Origin: Candidatus Gottesmanbacteria bacterium CG_4_10_14_0_8_um_filter_37_24
Lineage (GTDB): Bacteria; Patescibacteriota; Microgenomatia; 2-02-FULL-39-11
NCBI GenBank assembly: GCA_002785215.1
Contig: PFMK01000071.1
Location: 1-7,397 of the forward strand
DNA: 7,397 bases
Direction of reading: 5' to 3'
The translations under genes and the position numbers were made by a program. Positions 5,948-7,397 of this stretch are shown here, piece after piece. Under the pieces are notes generated by a model. That model made no database searches, was not told where the DNA came from, and worked only from the letters and a program-made list of their open reading frames with translations. The number at the start of each line of letters is the position of its first letter. Positions within the stretch are counted from its first letter, which is position 1.

Positions 5948-7300
5948 GTTTATATCCTTCTTACTGTGTCCCGATTCAATCGGGATCAGTTTATCCAACC
6001 AATCTGCGAGCATACCAGGACTTTTTAAGACGTTCATTTTAGTTTCGATACGACTATACTCCAAATCCCCGGATTTCCGTTTTCCTTCTCCTTTAAGGTA
6101 TATAAATTCATCTCTTTTCAGATTGTAAGGTCTATAACCATCCTTTCTGACTTTTATTATCGTATTAGAATTAACAGAATAAATTCCATAATTTATCTTG
6201 GAGGAAATTATCGGAATTTTAACTTCTTTTCTGAAAATTACCTGAGAACCGGATATATTCCCGCCATTTACCGGTTCGATAGGGATCTCTATCCCCAAGA
6301 AGGAAGCTATGTGGTACAAAAGTAGCGGGGTTTTCTTCAGACCCAATTCCAGTTTAGCGTAAAACCCTGATGAGGCCGTCAACCTGGCATTATTTTCTGA
6401 TATGAATATTTCTCCGGTCTTCCTGTCAACGATAAAATCAAGACCGAAAAAACCTTTAAAACCTTTTTCTGACATCAAGAGACCGATTTTTTCGGATAGT
6501 TCTCGGATCGACTCCAGTTGAGAATCGGAAAGAAATTTTACCGGCCATTGTCTCCCGCATGTCACGCTAGAATTCGGATGCAATTTAGATATCCCGCTTA
6601 ACTGGATAGCCGGACTACTAATAAGAATATTTTTGTTGTATATGACACAATTATTCAGCACCGTAAATCCGTCTATCTTTTTCCCGATCTTCACTTTTGT
6701 CTTCGGGAAAGTACTGGTTAGTTTTATGAAGTCCTCTTTTCTACTTATAAAAAATGTGGTTTTCCCTGCCCAACCATGACCAAATTGCACCACCAAAGAC
6801 CTACCATAACTGTCTGCCAGAGTTTCATAATCCATTTTCGACAAGATACCGATCTTCGAGGGGATGGCGTTTTGGGGACAGTATTTATTTATTAGCTCAT
6901 GAAAGCTGGTTTTATTCTCGAAGCTTTCGTTTAATTCCGCCCTGTTTCCGATTGCTTCAAAACCATATCTTTTTAAAAGAATGTCAATTTTTACTGACGG
7001 CTTGAAAAACACGATTTTTGGCTTCGTACCATAAGAATGCCTATTTATGTAATCCAATACTGCCTGATTTTCCAGCAACCTACCGGTATTGTTAAAATAA
7101 TCAAGCGAATCCTCTGTTATTTTTTCTGCCAGACAAAATATTTTTGCGCCCTGTTTCCTCAGAATCGGAACAATCGGATCAAAATTACAACAGATAATAT
7201 GGTAATTAGGAAGAATCTCTTCAACCCCTATCCCTCTTTTCACATCAGGGTTTATGAAAAAAATATTCTCTTTCCTTATTTCTTCACTCAATATTTTCAT
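5942..7300 (-). CDS. ATP-grasp ligase-like protein, substrate unknown
   Basis: I chose ATG 7300 (452 residues, MKILSEEIRK). The frame is open upstream to a GTG at 7336, but that codon lies inside a palindromic repeat. Residues ~1-120 look like a pre-ATP-grasp domain (YHIICCNFDPIVPILRKQGAKIFCLAE, 33-59). The ATP-grasp fold follows: NKTSFHELINKY (129-140), a Gly-rich nucleotide loop VVQFGHGWAGKTTFFI (170-185), and the Mg/ATP site GFFGLDFIV with D288 and SENNARLTAS with E302 and N304. Such enzymes join a carboxylate to an amine or similar group through an acyl-phosphate. The end product could be a peptide, amino-acid amide or cofactor, and nothing nearby indicates which. The C-terminal ~110 residues are a poorly recognisable extension. 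It is monocistronic here, convergent with the transporter gene. No clear Shine-Dalgarno or promoter was found. Confidence 0.85.
   Translation of the reverse strand: MKILSEEIRKENIFFINPDVKRGIGVEEILPNYHIICCNFDPIVPILRKQGAKIFCLAEKITEDSLDYFNNTGRLLENQAVLDYINRHSYGTKPKIVFFKPSVKIDILLKRYGFEAIGNRAELNESFENKTSFHELINKYCPQNAIPSKIGILSKMDYETLADSYGRSLVVQFGHGWAGKTTFFISRKEDFIKLTSTFPKTKVKIGKKIDGFTVLNNCVIYNKNILISSPAIQLSGISKLHPNSSVTCGRQWPVKFLSDSQLESIRELSEKIGLLMSEKGFKGFFGLDFIVDRKTGEIFISENNARLTASSGFYAKLELGLKKTPLLLYHIASFLGIEIPIEPVNGGNISGSQVIFRKEVKIPIISSKINYGIYSVNSNTIIKVRKDGYRPYNLKRDEFIYLKGEGKRKSGDLEYSRIETKMNVLKSPGMLADWLDKLIPIESGHSKKDINL
5969..5985. repeat. 17-bp perfect palindrome in the convergent 3' ends
   Basis: TCCCGATTCAATCGGGA is a perfect inverted repeat with one central base. 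It lies inside the last codons of the ATP-grasp gene (encoding IPIESG) and 22 bp after the end of the transporter gene. As RNA it can form a five- to six-pair GC-rich stem on either strand. No U-tract follows on either side, so a classic intrinsic terminator is not supported, but it could still mark the 3' ends of both convergent transcripts or be a dispersed repeat. Confidence 0.5.
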
Positions 7301-7332
7301 ATAGTTTATTTGTGTTACAAAAATATGAAGCT

Positions 7333-7389
7333 CCACGGGCTTACGCCCGTGGTATCCTCAAATTCTTCGGCGAGCGAAATCCGCCGAAG
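7333..7389. repeat. Paired palindromes resembling a REP/BIME-type element
   Basis: There are two perfect GC-rich hairpins in AT-rich surroundings. CCACGGGC (7333-7340) pairs with GCCCGTGG (7345-7352) across TTAC. CTTCGGCG (7365-7372) pairs with CGCCGAAG (7382-7389) across a 9-nt loop. A 12-bp A/T-rich linker separates them. Two palindromes side by side with a short spacer is the layout of REP/BIME elements, which are mobilised by RAYT (Y1-type) transposases. No transposase is present in the window, so the class is inferred from form alone. It lies directly upstream of the ATP-grasp gene and may stop readthrough into it or carry part of its leader. Confidence 0.6.
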
Positions 7390-7397
7390 CATTACCC

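Noticed and set aside
6755..6785. Walker A P-loop (GHGWAGKT) suggesting a P-loop NTPase
   Set aside because: No Walker B follows. The spacing to the D288/E302/N304 Mg site fits the glycine loop of an ATP-grasp domain instead.
6754..7005. 83-codon plus-strand ORF
   Set aside because: Antisense to the ATP-grasp gene, with no domain signal.
7301..7336. GTG start giving a 12-residue longer ATP-grasp protein
   Set aside because: The GTG lies inside the first palindrome of the REP-like element, and the ATG at 7300 gives a natural N-terminus (MKIL).
1..7397. CRISPR array, tRNA, rRNA or insertion sequence
   Set aside because: No regularly spaced repeats, no cloverleaf or rRNA core sequence that I could recognise, and no transposase motifs.

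Overview
The window looks like an ordinary chromosomal segment of a bacterium, most plausibly a member of the Candidate Phyla Radiation (Patescibacteria; a Microgenomates-like group is my best guess). This is inference. It rests on the AT-rich sequence, the scarcity of Shine-Dalgarno sites before the genes, the style of the secreted M23 protein and the small membrane protein, and short palindromic intergenic repeats. TGA is used as a stop (ftsE, prfB and the ATP-grasp gene end in it) and the window encodes release factor 2, so the UGA-as-glycine code of Gracilibacteria/Absconditabacteria does not apply.

Left two thirds (1-4555, minus strand, read right to left): prfB (RF2), a small single-pass membrane protein of unknown function, ftsE, ftsX, and a secreted coiled-coil M23 peptidase cut by the left window edge. 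FtsE and FtsX form the ABC-type complex that, in bacteria studied, moves the coiled coil of a periplasmic or extracellular peptidoglycan hydrolase (or hydrolase activator) during division. The last gene is the obvious partner. The prfB-ftsE-ftsX neighbourhood is also known from Firmicutes and Actinobacteria. Two things are unusual: the peptidase has its two half-domains in reversed order, and ftsE and ftsX are separated by 206 bp carrying a palindromic repeat.

Middle (4556-4672): a divergent intergenic region with a plausible promoter giving a near-leaderless transcript for the next gene. 4673-5947 (plus): an Nramp-family metal-ion transporter with non-canonical metal-site motifs.

Right (5942-7300, minus): an orphan ATP-grasp ligase, convergent with and overlapping the transporter gene by 6 bp. 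A 17-bp perfect palindrome lies in its last codons. Its upstream region (7333-7389) is a pair of palindromes resembling a REP/BIME element. No tRNA, rRNA, CRISPR array, insertion sequence or phage gene was seen.
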